The position numbers and the translations under genes were made by a program. Shown here piece after piece: positions 13,111 through 26,540 of a DNA stretch of 64,000 nucleotides (within the stretch, counting starts at the first letter, position 1; every line of letters begins with the position of its first letter). The notes beneath the pieces were generated by a model. That model had not been told where the DNA came from, made no database searches, and was given only the letters and a program-made list of their open reading frames with translations. The DNA comes from Castor canadensis (Eukaryota > Chordata > Mammalia > Rodentia > Castoridae). The stretch lies in NCBI RefSeq assembly GCF_047511655.1, contig NC_133394.1:59552501-59616500 (forward strand), read 5' to 3'.

Positions 13111-15401
13111 ATCGAGTAATGCTGATAAAATGTTGGTTAACTTTGATTTCTAATAATTTCTGTAATATATATTGCCTTAATAATTAGAAAATTAAAATGG
13201 TTTATTTAGAATGGAAATTTTAATTTGATGCTATTTATTCATCTTACAAGATACTCACTGTTGCATAATGGAACCATCTTTCACCTGTTCTGGACAGTCT
13301 AGAATTGATAATTTTCTGGAATATATGAAAATAGTAGATACATAAGCATAGAGACAAAGCCTGTATTGTTATTTTGGATTTGGGAATTTCTTAATTTCCT
13401 CTCATTTTTAGATTTTTCTTTTCAGATAAGGATACATAAATTTTTCTATCATGTACTTAAGTAAAATTCAGCAAGTTAATTTCTCTGTTCTTTGGTGTCA
13501 TCATTAAAAATCAGATGGAATTTGGTTAACAAGCTTATAATCAATCTATCACCTCTTTTCTGCTGGACAAGGAAGTAGAACTGTTATAAAAAGAAAACTG
13601 AGTTGACTGATCTGCAAAAAAAATTAGAGATCTTTTTTCTTTTGGTCTTTCAATTACAGAATCAAATTAAAAGGTTTTAAAATGTACTTTAAAATTAAAC
13701 TTTTAGATTCTAAATAGCCTGACAAATACACTGTTTTATCCCACAAGTGCAATTTTATGTAAAGGTTTCCTTTTTATACAAATATGAATAACTGTGCATT
13801 CTTCTAGCAAGGGAGCATATATGACTTAAGTTTTAGAACAAGGAAGGCTTTCAGTATCCAAATTACCTAATTGTCTTTCTCATTTGACCTTTCGGCACAT
13901 CAGCAGAATCAAACAGGAAAAATCAAAGAACCTCCACAACCCTAAACTTAAAAGCATCCCAGAACAGATTTTATGCAAAATATTTCCCTGAGGCTGAGGG
14001 GTGAGATCACACAACCTTTCTTTGGCTTCTTAGAAACTTTTAATTCTTTGTCTTGGCACTTTCTGATAAAACAGAAGGCAGACTATGAATGATGATACCC
14101 TATAGAGTGATAGATTAAAGCTAGCTTGTCCATTAAACCACAAAATGGTGTGCATTTATGAAGTTATTGATAAATGTTCCTTCTCTATATTAATGCATTA
14201 CTTTATTCACCATAATTATTGATCTCTAAAAGCCATTCTTTGTACTAAAGTGCTTTAACCAGAGTGCCTTAATAGAGAGTTCATTAATGACCTCATAAAA
14301 TGATATACACAAGTGAAAGGAAAATAATTAGTGGAGTTAAGTCACATACAGCAAAAATTCAAATATGACATCCACCATTGGACACCTTTCAATAGAATTC
14401 ACATATGAGAAAGTAATATAAAGAGGAATCTAAAGCTTGCAGACACTGGGTTGTGTCTAAAATGGAATACAATTAAGATTTCCTACAGGAATACTGCAAA
14501 AATCAGTCACATAACAGACGTAAGAAAGTGGAAAAACAGTACTAATTTGTTTAAACTCATTTTTGGTAGATCTTCGATCAAATCATGGAAATCTACACAT
14601 AATGAATTCAAAGGGAAGAATGTGTCCCTGCAAAGTACAGTCATTCTTTTTACCCCATAAGATATTAGGACACATACAAGAGTACATAAATCATAAATCA
14701 TTTTGTGTTTGATCCATTTACCACATGTGGCTTCATAAGAGTACTTTGGACATGGTTGATGTCAAGAGAAGAAATATTACAGCAGATACACAAGAAAAGG
14801 TTATATTCCTTTGCTAAAGGCACAAAATTCACTTCTACTAATCTATGATCAGGAAAAGTTCCTAATGGCTGTTGGAACTAGAAAAAGTAGACATGATATA
14901 AGTAGAAATTTAATACAAATTTATCTCATGCTAGCAAATAATATGGCTTAGTAATCATTGTGAAGCAAACATTTTTCAAATTCTATATGTTCAAAATTTT
15001 CCATAAGTAATATTTTCATTAGGTAATTTAGCAGTAGAAACAAATTCAATAATCACTTTCATCAGCAGGTTATGCATTATTTCAATAATTAATAATGTAT
15101 ATGATACTATAGCTTAAATGTCCTACTGCAGCCTCCCTGTGGTCCTTTGTTTTTGTTATTTTACTATACTATATCTTCTTGTCAGAGCATTCTTTGGACA
15201 TCTATTTTAAACTATTATGAAAAAGATTAGAAGGAAATATATTATAGAATGTATTGCTGAACAATATCATATGTCTAATAAAGAGGACGAATAGATTGAG
15301 CCCATTAAAGAGGAGACTTGGAAATATTACCCAAATTGCTGATTTTTCCAATGTTGTCCACTGAAATTACTTGTTTATCAACTTCCAAAACAGGTGCTTA
15401 G
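13111..15401. other. Intergenic DNA without recognised features
   Basis: About 2.3 kb of AT-rich sequence in which I recognise neither an exon nor a repeat family. Confidence 0.5.
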
Positions 15402-15640
15402 AGGCAGACACAGGTGACTCACCCCTGTAATCCTAGCTGTTTGGGAGGCTGAGATCTGGAAAACTGAGATTCAAGGACAGTTCAGGCAAATAGTTCATGT
15501 GACCCCCATCTCCAAAATAACCAGAGAAAACGGTCTAGAGGCATGACTCAGGTGATGAATTACTTTGCAAGTGTGAAGCCCTGACTCCAAACTCCAGTCC
15601 CATCAAAAGAGAAAAGAGAGAGGGAGAGAGAGAGACAAGA
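15402..15640 (+). mobile_element. B1/ID composite SINE
   Basis: The left part has 'gtgactcacccctgtaatcc' and 'gggaggctgagatctgg'. The right part has an ID-like end, 'gtgtgaagccctgactccaa', followed by an A/G-rich tail with GAGAGA repeats. It is more diverged than the copy at 4761. Confidence 0.8.
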
Positions 15641-15651
15641 AAGGAATATAT

Positions 15652-15859
15652 AAAAGCCAGGCTTGGTGATTTATGCCTGTAATCCCAGCTACTTGGTAGG
15701 TGTAGGGAAGTGGACTGTGGTCCAAGAAGGGACAGAGACAGATCCTATCCAAAAAAATATAGCAAAAAGGACTGGGAGTGTTACTCAAGTAGTAGAGCAC
15801 TTGCCTACCAAGCGTGAGACACTGAATTCAACCCTAGAATCACACACACACAAAAAAAC
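15652..15859 (+). mobile_element. B1/ID composite SINE, second copy in tandem
   Basis: It starts about 12 bp after the previous SINE's tail. Landmarks are 'ccaggcttggtgatttatgc', 'ctgtaatcccagctacttgg', 'gtagagcacttgcctaccaa', 'attcaaccctagaa' and a CACACACA/A-rich tail. Same family and orientation as its neighbour. Confidence 0.85.
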
Positions 15860-17286
15860 TGCTTTCCATATAACACTATAACAACCCTGAAGCTGTGATT
15901 TTTTTAACATTTATTTTAAGTCAAGATTTAAGTAGTAAACACCCTGATATATTCCCAGATATACTTAATGTTCACATTTAAGTTCTTCATTATTTTAGCT
16001 ACACATTTTAGGAGATGAGAAAAATCATTTCCTCCTGAACTGGAAGCAGTGACGAACACTAAAACCTCAAATCTAAACCAAGATTTGGTTTCCAGATTGA
16101 GAAAGTATCATAGTGATAGGTGGAAAGCAAGATTCATAGCCAATGCTTTTTACAAATGGCAGGTCTACATACATGACATTATTTTCAAGAAAAAAATCAT
16201 TATAATCTTCCTTCCTGTTTTTGCATAAAGGCCTCAGGCTGAATGTTCTGCTTTTACATTTTTCCTATTAATATTATGTTTGATGAAAAACATTAATCTG
16301 ATCTCTCCAGTGTAATACTCTGGGCATGTGAGATGAAAACCTATTTTGGCATAAGAAGAGAACTCAGTGTGTTTGGTCCCAGGCATCACACACTACCTCA
16401 GATAACCGTGCAAAGCACACTTGATTGCAATCAATGTCCTCTTTTCTTCCTCTGCATTAAATTTTTTTCTTACTATAGTTTCTTAATATTCATGCATGAT
16501 TCATGCTTTTCTCCTACACTTCAGTCAATACCATGGGAGGAGAAAGAAAAGATGTTAGTAAGAAGTAACAATATATTATTTTTTAAATCAAGCTAAAATA
16601 CTACTTGGTGCAATTTTATGAGAATTGGCTGCCCCTATGGAGCTTGCGGAACTTAGAGGGGAAGGAAGATTCATTCTCACCTCTAATTTTAGTACCTCAC
16701 TCGATAATTTCACATTATTTTCTTCATCCTTCCTCAAGGCTCTTCAATCACTCTAGTTTTATTTTCAGTGTTTTTTTTCAGCACCAAATTCTTGCTGAAA
16801 TAAAACCTGTCCATGGAATCATCATAAGATTTGTTGGCAGTGTGCTTGTCCAAACAGCGTGAGCTTTCTATCTCCCTCATCTCTATTATATCCCAGTTCT
16901 TTGAAGGGCGTAACACAACACTAATACTATACTTTTATGGGAAGACATGTTTTTCTTTATGTTCTAAAACCAGGAGCAAGGGAAATCACACAACATTAAA
17001 TTTTTCTGAAATTTAAGATAAAATGTAGCACAGAAAAGTAAAGAAAAGATGGTGCAATATTTATAAAGTTAATCATTAACTGTACTTAAAGATTATAACT
17101 TTTCATCTGTAGAGGTAGTAATAATTTAAACAAAAAACTACTATGCCCCAAATTGTGGTACTTAAGAACTGATGAAATCAATAGACATACAGAATAAAAA
17201 GATACTTAATATTCTTAAATATTTCATGCTTTCACTTTACAGGTAAGGGGAATTAAGGAAGAATAGGAACGGGGGTTTTCTCCTTT
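15860..17286. other. Intergenic DNA without recognised features
   Basis: No exon or named repeat is supported. Open frames of 85-87 codons at 16333-16862 have no recognisable domain or conserved pattern. Confidence 0.5.
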
Positions 17287-17445
17287 GCAGTGCACAAGAA
17301 TCACACAAGGTAGCTGGTAAATATGAAGGTTCCCAACATGTCTCCACCAGAGATTCTAATCAAATGTATCTGGGTAGATTTGGGAGGATCTGTATTTTCA
17401 AATATTCTCAATGGTTCTGATTCAGAGAGTCTGTTTGAGAAACAA
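17287..17445 (+). mobile_element. MER5A-like DNA transposon relic
   Basis: The segment contains 'caagaatcacacaaggtagc', 'ccaccagagattctaatcaa', 'gggaggatctgtattttcaa' and 'gattcagagagtctg'. These correspond in order to the body of the non-autonomous hAT element MER5A. Terminal repeats are decayed. This is an ancient, immobile copy. Confidence 0.6.
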
Positions 17446-18370
17446 ATAAATGAGCAGAATTCCACCCTTGACTCTGAGTTCAATATTGTTTCTGCTACAC
17501 TACAAGGTCCTTGAACTTTGTGGAATTTGTTAATTCAATTTTAAATGAGATGTCATTAGGTTTCCAACCTAAGTTGAACATATTAAAATTCCCAAGTGCC
17601 CACTGACTTTTACCATGACCTTCAGACATTAGTAACTAGACTGTTACCCTTTCTTGCAATACTTGAGTATTTAACTATTACAGAAGTCTCTTTTTCTGTT
17701 TCCATATTATTGTGGTTCTGACAACAGAGAGAATTAACTAGGATCTGATTGGTGGATTCTGATTTAAACTGGGCACTCAAAGCATGACCCATGAACTGGA
17801 ATGAAACCAGTGACTGGTGGTGAGATTTATAAGGACAATGCTTCCTTGAACAAGAGCTGCCCTAGGAACAAATGAGCAGAACCTTTACTTTAAAATCTAT
17901 TAAATGGCACTGGGATTTTTTTTAAAGTGCCGCATTTCTCTGCAATTGGAAATTATTCTTAAAATGTCAAATCATTGAAATATTTTACCTTGTATAGAAA
18001 CTTAAATAATAGAATTGTGACAAAATTTAATCTGGAACCATACATAAAATGCATAAAGCAATTTACCTATGCAGAGGAAAGAGTAAATTTCTTTACCTCT
18101 CATCAGCTTTGTATTTTACCTCCTAGAGGTAGAGGGACACTACCTTAAAAATCAGAAAAACAGCTATATCTAGAACTGTGTGGAGTGTAAGGAAGTTTCT
18201 TTTTTTCAAAGTCAGAAAAAAACCCAGAGCTGTACAATATTAGATAATCAGCCATTTGCAATTTAAATAAACAAAAAGCTTTTGCTCTTTTATTTAATTA
18301 CCTATCATGGCTTTTAAAATGCCATACTACCAGAAATAAAAGTTCATTTTCACTTATTATCAAAAAACAT
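17446..18370. other. Intergenic DNA without recognised features
   Basis: No exon or named repeat is supported. Confidence 0.5.
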
Positions 18371-18587
18371 TGGGCTGGGTGTGGTTGTGCACCCAGGCAA
18401 TCCCAGCTACTCAGAAGAGAGAGACAGGAGTATAGTCTGAGATCAGCCCACACTCGATTAGCAGGAGACCCTATGTGAAAAACAAACTAAAAGTAAAATG
18501 ACAGAGGGCATGGCTCAACTGGTAGAGTTCTTGTCTAGCAAGCATGAGGCCTTGAGTTTACCCCCAGTACAATTTTTAAAAAAAGCA
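18371..18587 (+). mobile_element. B1/ID composite SINE
   Basis: Landmarks are 'gggctgggtgtggttgtgca', 'caatcccagctactcaga', 'ggtagagttcttgtctagca' and 'agcatgaggccttgagttta', followed by an A-rich tail. It abuts an L1 fragment starting at about 18590. Confidence 0.83.
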
Positions 18588-18589
18588 AA

Positions 18590-19395
18590 AACTAACAAAT
18601 GCTGGTGATGATGCTGAGGAAAAGGACATCATAGAGTACTGATGGAAATGTAAATTAGTTAGTACATCATTATGGAAAACAGTATGAAGTTTCCTTTAAA
18701 AACTAAAATAGATCTACCATATAATCCAGCTATCCCACTTTGCAGTTTATATGCAGAGGAAATGAAATCAGCATATTGAAGAGATACCTACACTCCCATA
18801 CTTACTGCAGCACTATTCACATTAGCTATGATATGGAATCATCCAAGGTGTCATCAGCAGATGGATGAATAAAGAAAATGTGGTATGCACACAATGGAAT
18901 ATTAGTTAAGCCATAAAAAGAATGAAATACTTTCATTTTGACAAAATGGATGGAAATGGAGGATGTTAAGTGAACTGAAATAAGCCAGACATTAAAAGAC
19001 AAATATTGCATGTTCACACACATATACAGAAGCTAAAAAAAATTACCTCAAAGAAGAGGAGACTATACTAGTGATTGGTAGGATAGCAAGGGTAAAGGGT
19101 AGCATAGAGAGAGAGCTTGAATAATGGTTACCAAAATACAGTTATATAGGAGGAGTGGTCTCTCATGTTCTACAGCACAGCAAGGTGACTACAGTTTAGA
19201 ACAACGTATTATATATGTTATGAAGAACTAGAAAAGAGAAGTCTGAATGGTTAAAGAAATGATAAGGAAGTAAAAATGCCACTCACTCAATTGTGAACAT
19301 TACATCTTATATACATGAATTATCATACTGTGCCCTGTAAATATCTACAATTACTATCCATCAATTAAAAATGAAAGTTAAGTTAGAAAAGAATT
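18590..19395 (+). mobile_element. L1 ORF2 end and 3' UTR (sense)
   Basis: Read on the plus strand, this matches the end of L1 ORF2 at DNA level. It has 'tgatggaaatgtaaattagt', 'ccatataatccagctatccc', 'actgcagcactattcacatt', 'gatggatgaataaagaaaat', 'aatggaatattagttaagcc' and 'tgcatgttcacac' in the canonical order. The 3' UTR runs to an A-rich end near 19385. Frameshifts and stops prevent a continuous frame. It is an older copy than the one at 7137-8681. Confidence 0.85.
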
Positions 19396-20742
19396 CCTAA
19401 CTTCAACTGAAAACTAGAACAAGTAGTCACTGGACTCACAGTGAAGACAGAAGACAGAAGGCAGTTCCTCCTCGCATCTCCCTCCAGGGTGGTGCTCTTG
19501 ACCCCCTGTGCACAGCATGATGAAACTGTAGAACTGATCATCATAATCAAAGAGGATGGATTGATGCTTGGTATCTAAGCCATCCTAATAAACCTAGTGT
19601 ATTCTTTGTAGGCTCTTTAGTAAGAATATGTCTACATTTTAAGAACATTTTTAAGTTTTAAGTTTCAAAAACAAAGTATTTTGTAAAGCATAGCCACCTT
19701 TTAAAACCTCACCTATATTGTAATTTTCTAATGAGAAAATATATTTCAGCTTTTTAAGGTTTCTACTATAATTATGAGAAGTTATCAGGTTTAAGAAAAA
19801 GTTATGGCTATTCCATTCAGTGCACTGAAATGTGCATTATAGGCTGCCATCAGCATTCTTTCCAACCTATAATATAAAAATACAGTTAAACATCCTAGGA
19901 CCATTTCACAAGAGGAACACCTCGATATGATTATCTCTGTCTGTGAAGTACTCTTGAACATGACATCTCTGAGTGTTAATTGACTTTTTACCTTGAATTG
20001 GAGAGATTATAAATTATCAACTTTTTAAAAATGTCACATTGTACTCCTCACACCTTTTTATTCTGTTTTCCTCATTTCTACAGGAAAGGCAGCCTGATTA
20101 CATGGACAGGCCTGCTTCCATCAATGGCAATGCACAGGACATGCAATGACCAGAGCTATCCCATGACATCAGTTCAGAAGATGAGGTTCTTATAGATTTC
20201 CAAAATTCAGGTTTATATATCTTCATTTATGTACCCCTTTTTCCCCACATGTGCCATAAACTCATAAAGCTTCACCGAAAACTACTTATTTTATGAAGTA
20301 GAAAATATGGTTGTTAATAGTCTTAACCTGTATTTATCAAGTAACTGTCCAACAAAAAATGCTAATAAATCTCTACTCTAGGCAGTCCACTAGAAGGGAG
20401 GTGAAAATAAGAAAGTTCCTTTCCTCAAGAAGAAGTAGCAGGTGCTAACACTGAGTAGTGTAAGAGAAATGATCCTTGCCAAGGTGATGGAGAACTCACA
20501 AAGGTCTGACTTGTTCTTAGAGAGATTTCACGGAGGCTAGAAATTCAACTGAACTTTCAAGGGAGGTACAGAGTAGGTGAGAGATTGTTGTAAGTAGAAC
20601 ATTGAGTAATGGTGTAAAAGAAGGAATGGACTTATTTGCGGGAGGTCAGTTTGCTTAGAACTAAGAAATGATTTAGGAGATAAGTTTATGAAGATAGATT
20701 GTACCATTACAGAAAGGATCATGACTACTAAGAACCTTAGAC
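19396..20742. other. Intergenic DNA without recognised features
   Basis: No exon or named repeat is supported. Confidence 0.5.
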
Positions 20743-23568
20743 ATGAGGGAAATTTTTTTTAATTTTCAAATTTTTTGAGTGTGCTTGTTGGGTGTACATT
20801 GTGGCATTTACAAAAATTCTTACAGTGTATTAAATATTTCTTTTTTGTTGTGCTTGGTGGGGGTACATCATAGCATTTACAAAGGTTCTTACAATGTATC
20901 AAATATATCATACTTGAATTCACCCCTTCCACTGCTCTCCTTCATCCATCCTCCCTTGATTCCTGGAACAGTTTCAATATGAATCATTTTTGAATTTACA
21001 TACATGTGTACATATTATTTGTACCATATTCATCTTCCTACCCCTTTCCCTGCTACCGCCCCCCCAACTAGTGCCAAGCACCTCCCTCCACAGAACCTGT
21101 TCCACCCTCCTGTTCTCCAATTTTGTAAAAGAAAAATACATAAAAGATAAAAACAGAAATATGGCGTTTTTACTAGTTTGAGATAAAGATAGCTACACAG
21201 GGTGTTTCCTTGTGTTGTTTCCATGAATATGTGTATTACAACTCCAATTGGTTCATCTCTTCCAGTCCTCTTCACTCCTCCCTAGTCCTTGTCCATGGAG
21301 GCTTCAGCCAGTTTAACATTTCTATATTCATTCCTGTACAGGGTGCACATCAACCACATTCAAATTTTTGGTTTCCTTCCCTTGTCCTATCCCTCCTGTG
21401 CATGGCCTCCCCTTAGTGTGACCCATGTCTAACAATATTACTGCATTTGTTTTAGGTCTATAATCCACATATGAGGGAGAACATGTGACTTTTGGCCTTC
21501 TGCAGCTGGCTAACTTCACTTAAGATGTTGTTCTCCAGTTCCATCCATTTACCTGTGAATGACAAAATTTCATTCTTCTTTGTGGCTAAGTAAAATTCCA
21601 TTGTGTATAAATACCACATTTTCTTAATCCATTTGTCAGTAGTAGGGCATCTTGGCTGTTTCCATAGCTTAGCTATTGTTGACAGTGCTGCAATAAAATG
21701 GGTATGCAGGTGCCTTTGTAGTAACCTCATTCACATTCCTTCAGGTATATCCCTAAGAGTGATATTGCCGAATAGTATGGCAGATCTATTTTTAGTTTTT
21801 CAAGGAGCATCCATGTTGTTTTCCATAGTGGTTGTACTAGCTTACATTCCCACCAGCAGTGTATGACGGTTCCTTTCTCCCCACATCCTCGCCAACATTT
21901 GTTGGTGCTCTTGATGGTAGCTATTCTACAAAAAGTGAGGTGGAATCTTAATGTGGTTTTGAGTTGCATTTCCTTTATGGCCAGGGATGATGAGCATTTT
22001 TTCATTTGTTTTTATAGCCATTTTGACTTCTTCCTTTGAAAAAATTCTATTTAATTCAGTTGCCCATTTTCTTTATTGGGTCATTGATTAGTTTTTTGAG
22101 CTACTTGTATATTCTGGTCATCAGTCCCATGTCTGATGTATAACTAGCAAAGATTTTCTCCCATTCTCTGGGTGGCCTCTTCAATTTAGAGACAATTTCT
22201 TTTGTTGTGTAGAGCTTTTTAATTTGATGTAGTCCCATTTGTCAATCCTATCTCTTAATTGCTGAGCTGCTTAAGTTCTATTGAGGAAGTCCTTGCCTGT
22301 GCCTATTGCTTCCAGTGTATTCCCTGCTCTTTCCTGTACTAGCTTCAAGGTTTCAGGTCTAATAATAAGGTCCTTAATCCACTTTGAGTTGACACTTATA
22401 CATTTGTACTTAAATTCACCCTTCCACCATTCTCCTTCATTCCCCCACTCCCATTCTAGAAATAGTTTCAATAGACAACATTTTTCCATTTACATACATG
22501 TGTACACAGTATTTGTACTATATTCACCCTCATTCATCTTTTCTCCACCTCATTCTCCCTCCCACAGCTACCAATCCCCTCAGACAGAACCTGTTCTGCT
22601 CTCCTATTCTCCAGATTTTGTATAAGAAAAGAAAAAGAGGAAGAAAAAAATGACATTTTTGTTGTTTAAGATAGATATACAGGGAGTTTCTTTGTGGCAC
22701 TTCCATGTTTATATGTATGATAGCCAGATTTGGTTCATTTCCTCTATTTTTTCTTTTTTCTACCTTAGTCCCTTTCTTATGGTAGTTTCAATGGATTTAA
22801 AAATTCTATATTCATTCTTGTATAGAAAGTACATCAACCATATTCACCTTCTTAATGTCCTTCTTTTACCCCCCCACCCTATATGTGACCTCCCTTAGTG
22901 TGATCTGTTTTTCATAATATTACTGCATTTATATTAGGTCTATATTCCACGTATGAGTGAAAACATGATTTTTGGCCTTCTGTAGTTGGCTAACTTCACT
23001 TAAGATGAAGTTCTCCAGTTTTATCCATTTGCCTGTGAATGACAAAATTTCATTCTTCCTTGTGGCTGAATAAAATTCTGTTGTATATAAATAACAAATT
23101 ATCTTGATCCATTCATCAGTAGTGGGCATCTTGGCTGTTTTCATAGCTTAACTGTTGTGAATACATTGCAATAAATATGGGTGTGCAGGTGCCTTTGTTT
23201 TAACCTGACTTACATTGCTTTGGATAAGCCTCTAGGAGTGGAATTGCTGGGTCATATGGCAGTTCTATTTTTAGTTTTTTGAGGAGCCTCCATACTGTTT
23301 TTCCTAGGGGTTGTATTAATTTACATTTCCACCAGCGGTGTATGGGGGCTCCTTTCCCCCCACATCTTTGCCATCATTTGTTGTTGTGCTCTTGGTGGTA
23401 GCCATTCTAACAGGAGTGCACTGGTATCTTTGATTTGCAATTCCTTTATGGTCAGGGATGTTCAGCATTTCTTCATGTGTTTTTTAGCCATTTGGGCTTC
23501 TTCCTTTGAAAAAGCTCTGTTCAGTTCTTTTGCCCATTTCTCCACTGGATCATTGATATGAGGGAAAT
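20743..23568 (-). mobile_element. Composite antisense L1 block with flanking direct repeats
   Basis: Two L1 3' portions lie head to tail on the minus strand. Copy A spans about 20835-22395: its 3' UTR lies at 20835-21470 and the ORF2 end at 21470-22390. Copy B spans about 22396-23557, with 3' UTR-like sequence first and ORF2-end sequence beyond. An extra short 3' end of about 80 bp (20754-20830) sits left of copy A, so the 'ttacaatgtatcaaatat'-type end occurs twice. The 11-bp direct repeat ATGAGGGAAAT occurs at both outer edges (20743-20753 and 23558-23568), as expected for one target-site duplication around the whole block. Copy A has ORF2 remnants with [10 protein letters not shown] at 21727-22005. 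Both copies are disrupted. Confidence 0.85.
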
Positions 23569-24484
23569 ATTTTGAAAGAAACTCTCAGACTAAGATTTAG
23601 CAAATTTACAAGTTATAACCACCATAATTAAAACTATGACAAGTTTGAATTTGCACAAAATTTTGACTAGCATATGAAAATTTAGTCAAATTGTTGCTTT
23701 TATATGTGCAAATTTTGAAAAAGGTAATAATGATTTGAGATATGTCAGTGAATATGAAAAAATCTAGATAATCTGGGTAGCTAAAATAAATTTCTTCATC
23801 GTCAACAGTCAGGGTTTGGAAATCTAACATCTCTCTGTTTAGTTATTGAGGTAAATGGGTGGCCTAAATTGACTTTTTTTAATGCTTAAAGTTAATTTTT
23901 TAAAAGGATAGAACATATTTCCCTTTCATACTACATATTCATTTAATAGGATTTTTTCACATTGCAACCAGATATTTTAAGGTAATTTCAACAAACTTTA
24001 TCATATGGACAGAGAAGCCATGGTATTTAAATGTCACAGATATTTGCTATAAGTCTTCATTTTTCAAAAAGTTAAATCAAAATACTAAAAGGAATATACC
24101 AAAATGTTAATAGGGGTGTCTGTAGGTGATATTTCTTCTTTGGTACACGTTATACTTTCCAAATTACTTATATAATTAACATGCATTCTTATTGTAGTAA
24201 ACAGTAAGATGAAAGAAATTCTAGTCAAAAATACGTAGTGTATTATTTGGAATAATTCAGCCTCAAGTGGTAGAAAATGCAGAATAGCAATGGCTAAAAT
24301 AAGATAAATGCTTATGCTCTCATCAGGAACCTAGAGTTCTTCCAGCTCAAGACTCCAATCTTTTGAAGGTGTAACCCTTAACTTCTTGGTCCAGTAAAGT
24401 TGTAGCTGAGTTCTAGGCCACAAGATGGAAAAAAGAAATGAAAGAAGGAAAAAGAGGGCAAACCATGTGCCAGCTGTCACTGAA
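23569..24484. other. AT-rich intergenic DNA
   Basis: No exon or named repeat is supported. Confidence 0.5.
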
Positions 24485-25085
24485 AGAGTTATCTAACATG
24501 ACATAACAAATGATCACAAATTTAGCAACTTAAGCAATGATAATTATTATCTCATGGTTTTAATGGGTCAGGTATATAGACATAGCTTAGTTAGTTCCTC
24601 TGCTTAAGACATCACATTAAGCTATTAAGATGTTACCTTGACTGCATTTCCATCTGGGTGCTCAACTGGGGGTAGATCTCTTTCCACACTGACTCAGATT
24701 GTTAGCAGAATTCATTTCCGGTGGTGGCAGGACTTGGGGCCCCAGTTTTTTGCTGGCTGTTGGCTGAAGGCTTCCCTGATAACCTAGAAGTCATAGTACC
24801 CAGAGGCTGTCCACAAATGTCATAAGGGCTTTTGCAATTGCTAGCCACATAAGCTTCTCCAATGTGGGCACTTACAACATCAAGCTAGAAAGGAGGACCT
24901 CACCTGTTAGTCAAGCAAGATGCAGTCTTATGTAGCATAGCACAAGCACATGAGGGACATCCCTTCATCTTTGCCACATTCTATTGGTTATAAATAAGTT
25001 ACATATCCTACACGAACTCAAGGAGAGGGCATTTTACAAGGACCTGAACACAGGGGGCCAGGACCAAGGAAGTTTCTCTGGTGTG
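24485..25085 (+). mobile_element. MLT1-type MaLR LTR relic
   Basis: The segment carries typical MLT1 LTR landmarks in order: 'catctgggtgctcaactggg', 'cacataagcttctccaatgt', 'ttgccacattctattggtta' followed by 'taaataagtta', then 'acgaactcaaggagaggg'. No internal viral coding sequence is visible. The left boundary is uncertain because 'aacaaatgatcacaaattta' could belong to an adjacent older repeat. Confidence 0.7.
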
Positions 25086-25544
25086 GTGGTGTTCCCCAGA
25101 AACAATCACAGTCTTCCCTCTAGTAGTCCAATGCTTAAAGCTGAGCCACCTTCTGTTTATGGATGTCCAGGGTCCTGGAAAAAAAAGGCTATTATTATGG
25201 GAAAATGAAAGACTAAATATTGAAACACAACTAAAGGACCATATTCCACTCAGAATTTTGAGCAATTAAATGAGATGAGAACAATGACATCATGTGACTT
25301 AGATTAGAAGACAATCAAGTGATTCTCCCTAATTACATTTACTAAGCTTACTACCAGTTGCAGTTTAATAGAATAGAGATAAATTCCCTTAAAATAAGAA
25401 AAGTGAATATAAGTCATGTTTGATTCACTTTCACACCAATATTTAAGTCTCAGGTAAATCAATTCTAATGTGATAATTATTTTTTGTTTATATAAACATG
25501 ATCAATCTGATGACCTCATTTTTTAAAATGCTGTGTATCAAATA
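25086..25544. other. Intergenic DNA without recognised features
   Basis: No exon or named repeat is supported. Confidence 0.45.
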
Positions 25545-25626
25545 ACCCTGTGCAAACTTCATAGCATTTTTACACATTTTATTCTCAAATCAACCCTCTG
25601 AAGGGATCATTGCTCTCATTTAGTAG

Positions 25627-25632
<6 letters not shown>
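25545..25632 (+). mobile_element. MIR fragment
   Basis: It has the MIR core order: 'acacattttattctcaaatc', 'aaccctctgaagggatcatt', 'ctcatttagtaggtga'. It is diverged and ends at a GT microsatellite. Confidence 0.55.
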
Positions 25633-25665
<33 letters not shown>

Positions 25666-25671
25666 GTGTGT
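25630..25671. repeat. (GT)n microsatellite
   Basis: A near-perfect GT dinucleotide run of about 42 bp with one interruption (TTGTGTG) at its right end. Confidence 0.98.
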
Positions 25672-26167
25672 ATACACATATCCAAGATTGACACCAAGGA
25701 GTATTAACACATCACTTACTATAAAAGGTAACACAAATTAAATTGACATGGATATCCTAGCTTCCGTTGGTTTAAGTCCTAGCCTATTATGAAAAGTAGT
25801 AGTTTTCTATATTGAGTTAACAGCTAAGATTTTTTTCCACAGGACCAAAAACTATTGCCTCCAAAGTAGTCAGGTTGAAATAAAAAATAATTATGTTACC
25901 ACTCTGGGCCTTTTAACCTAGTTTAATTTTTTTCTGCTATAAATACAAAGATATCACAAGTTTTATAATTTTTAGTGGCTCTCTGTTAACCATATACCCC
26001 TATTTTAATCATCAAGAGACTTAAGTTCTGGATCTATAATTTATATATAATACCAGAGGCACAAACTACTAATAGAATCTTTCAAAGATTAATTCTTAAA
26101 TATATTTTACCTAAGGACTTAAGGAAAAGAGGATTTTAAGAATTGAATTCATTTGTTCAATCAATAT
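25672..26167. other. Intergenic DNA without recognised features
   Basis: No exon or named repeat is supported. Confidence 0.5.
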
Positions 26168-26540
26168 TGTTATGGTTTGAACACAAAATGACCCTCCACA
26201 GGCTCAAATGTTGAATATTTGGTCCCCAGCTACTGGTGCTGTTTTGAGAGATGGTAGAAACTTTAAGAAGTAGGGCCCAGATAGAGGTAGTAGGTCACTG
26301 GAGGGTGGGCATGCTAGTGAAGGTTCTACCTGTCCCTCTCTCTTACTGCTTCTTGCTTACCATGAAGCGAGCAGCCTCTGTCATACACTCTTGCTGCCAT
26401 AATGTTCTGACTCACCATGGTCCCACAACCAACAAAGCTAAGGACTATGGATTGCAACCTCTGAAACCATGAACCAAAAAAATCCTTCTTCCTTTAAATT
26501 GTTTATGTCAAGTATTTTTTCACAATGACAGTAATATTTA
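26168..26540 (+). mobile_element. MaLR-like solo LTR
   Basis: It begins with TGTTATGGTTTGAACAC and continues through 'ggctcaaatgttgaatattt', 'ggtccccagctactgg', 'aactttaagaagtagggccc', 'aggtcactggagggtggg' and a late AT-rich 'caagtattttttcacaatga' segment. The start and layout parallel the LTR at 8682-9037. No internal retroviral sequence adjoins it. The right edge is approximate. Confidence 0.6.
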
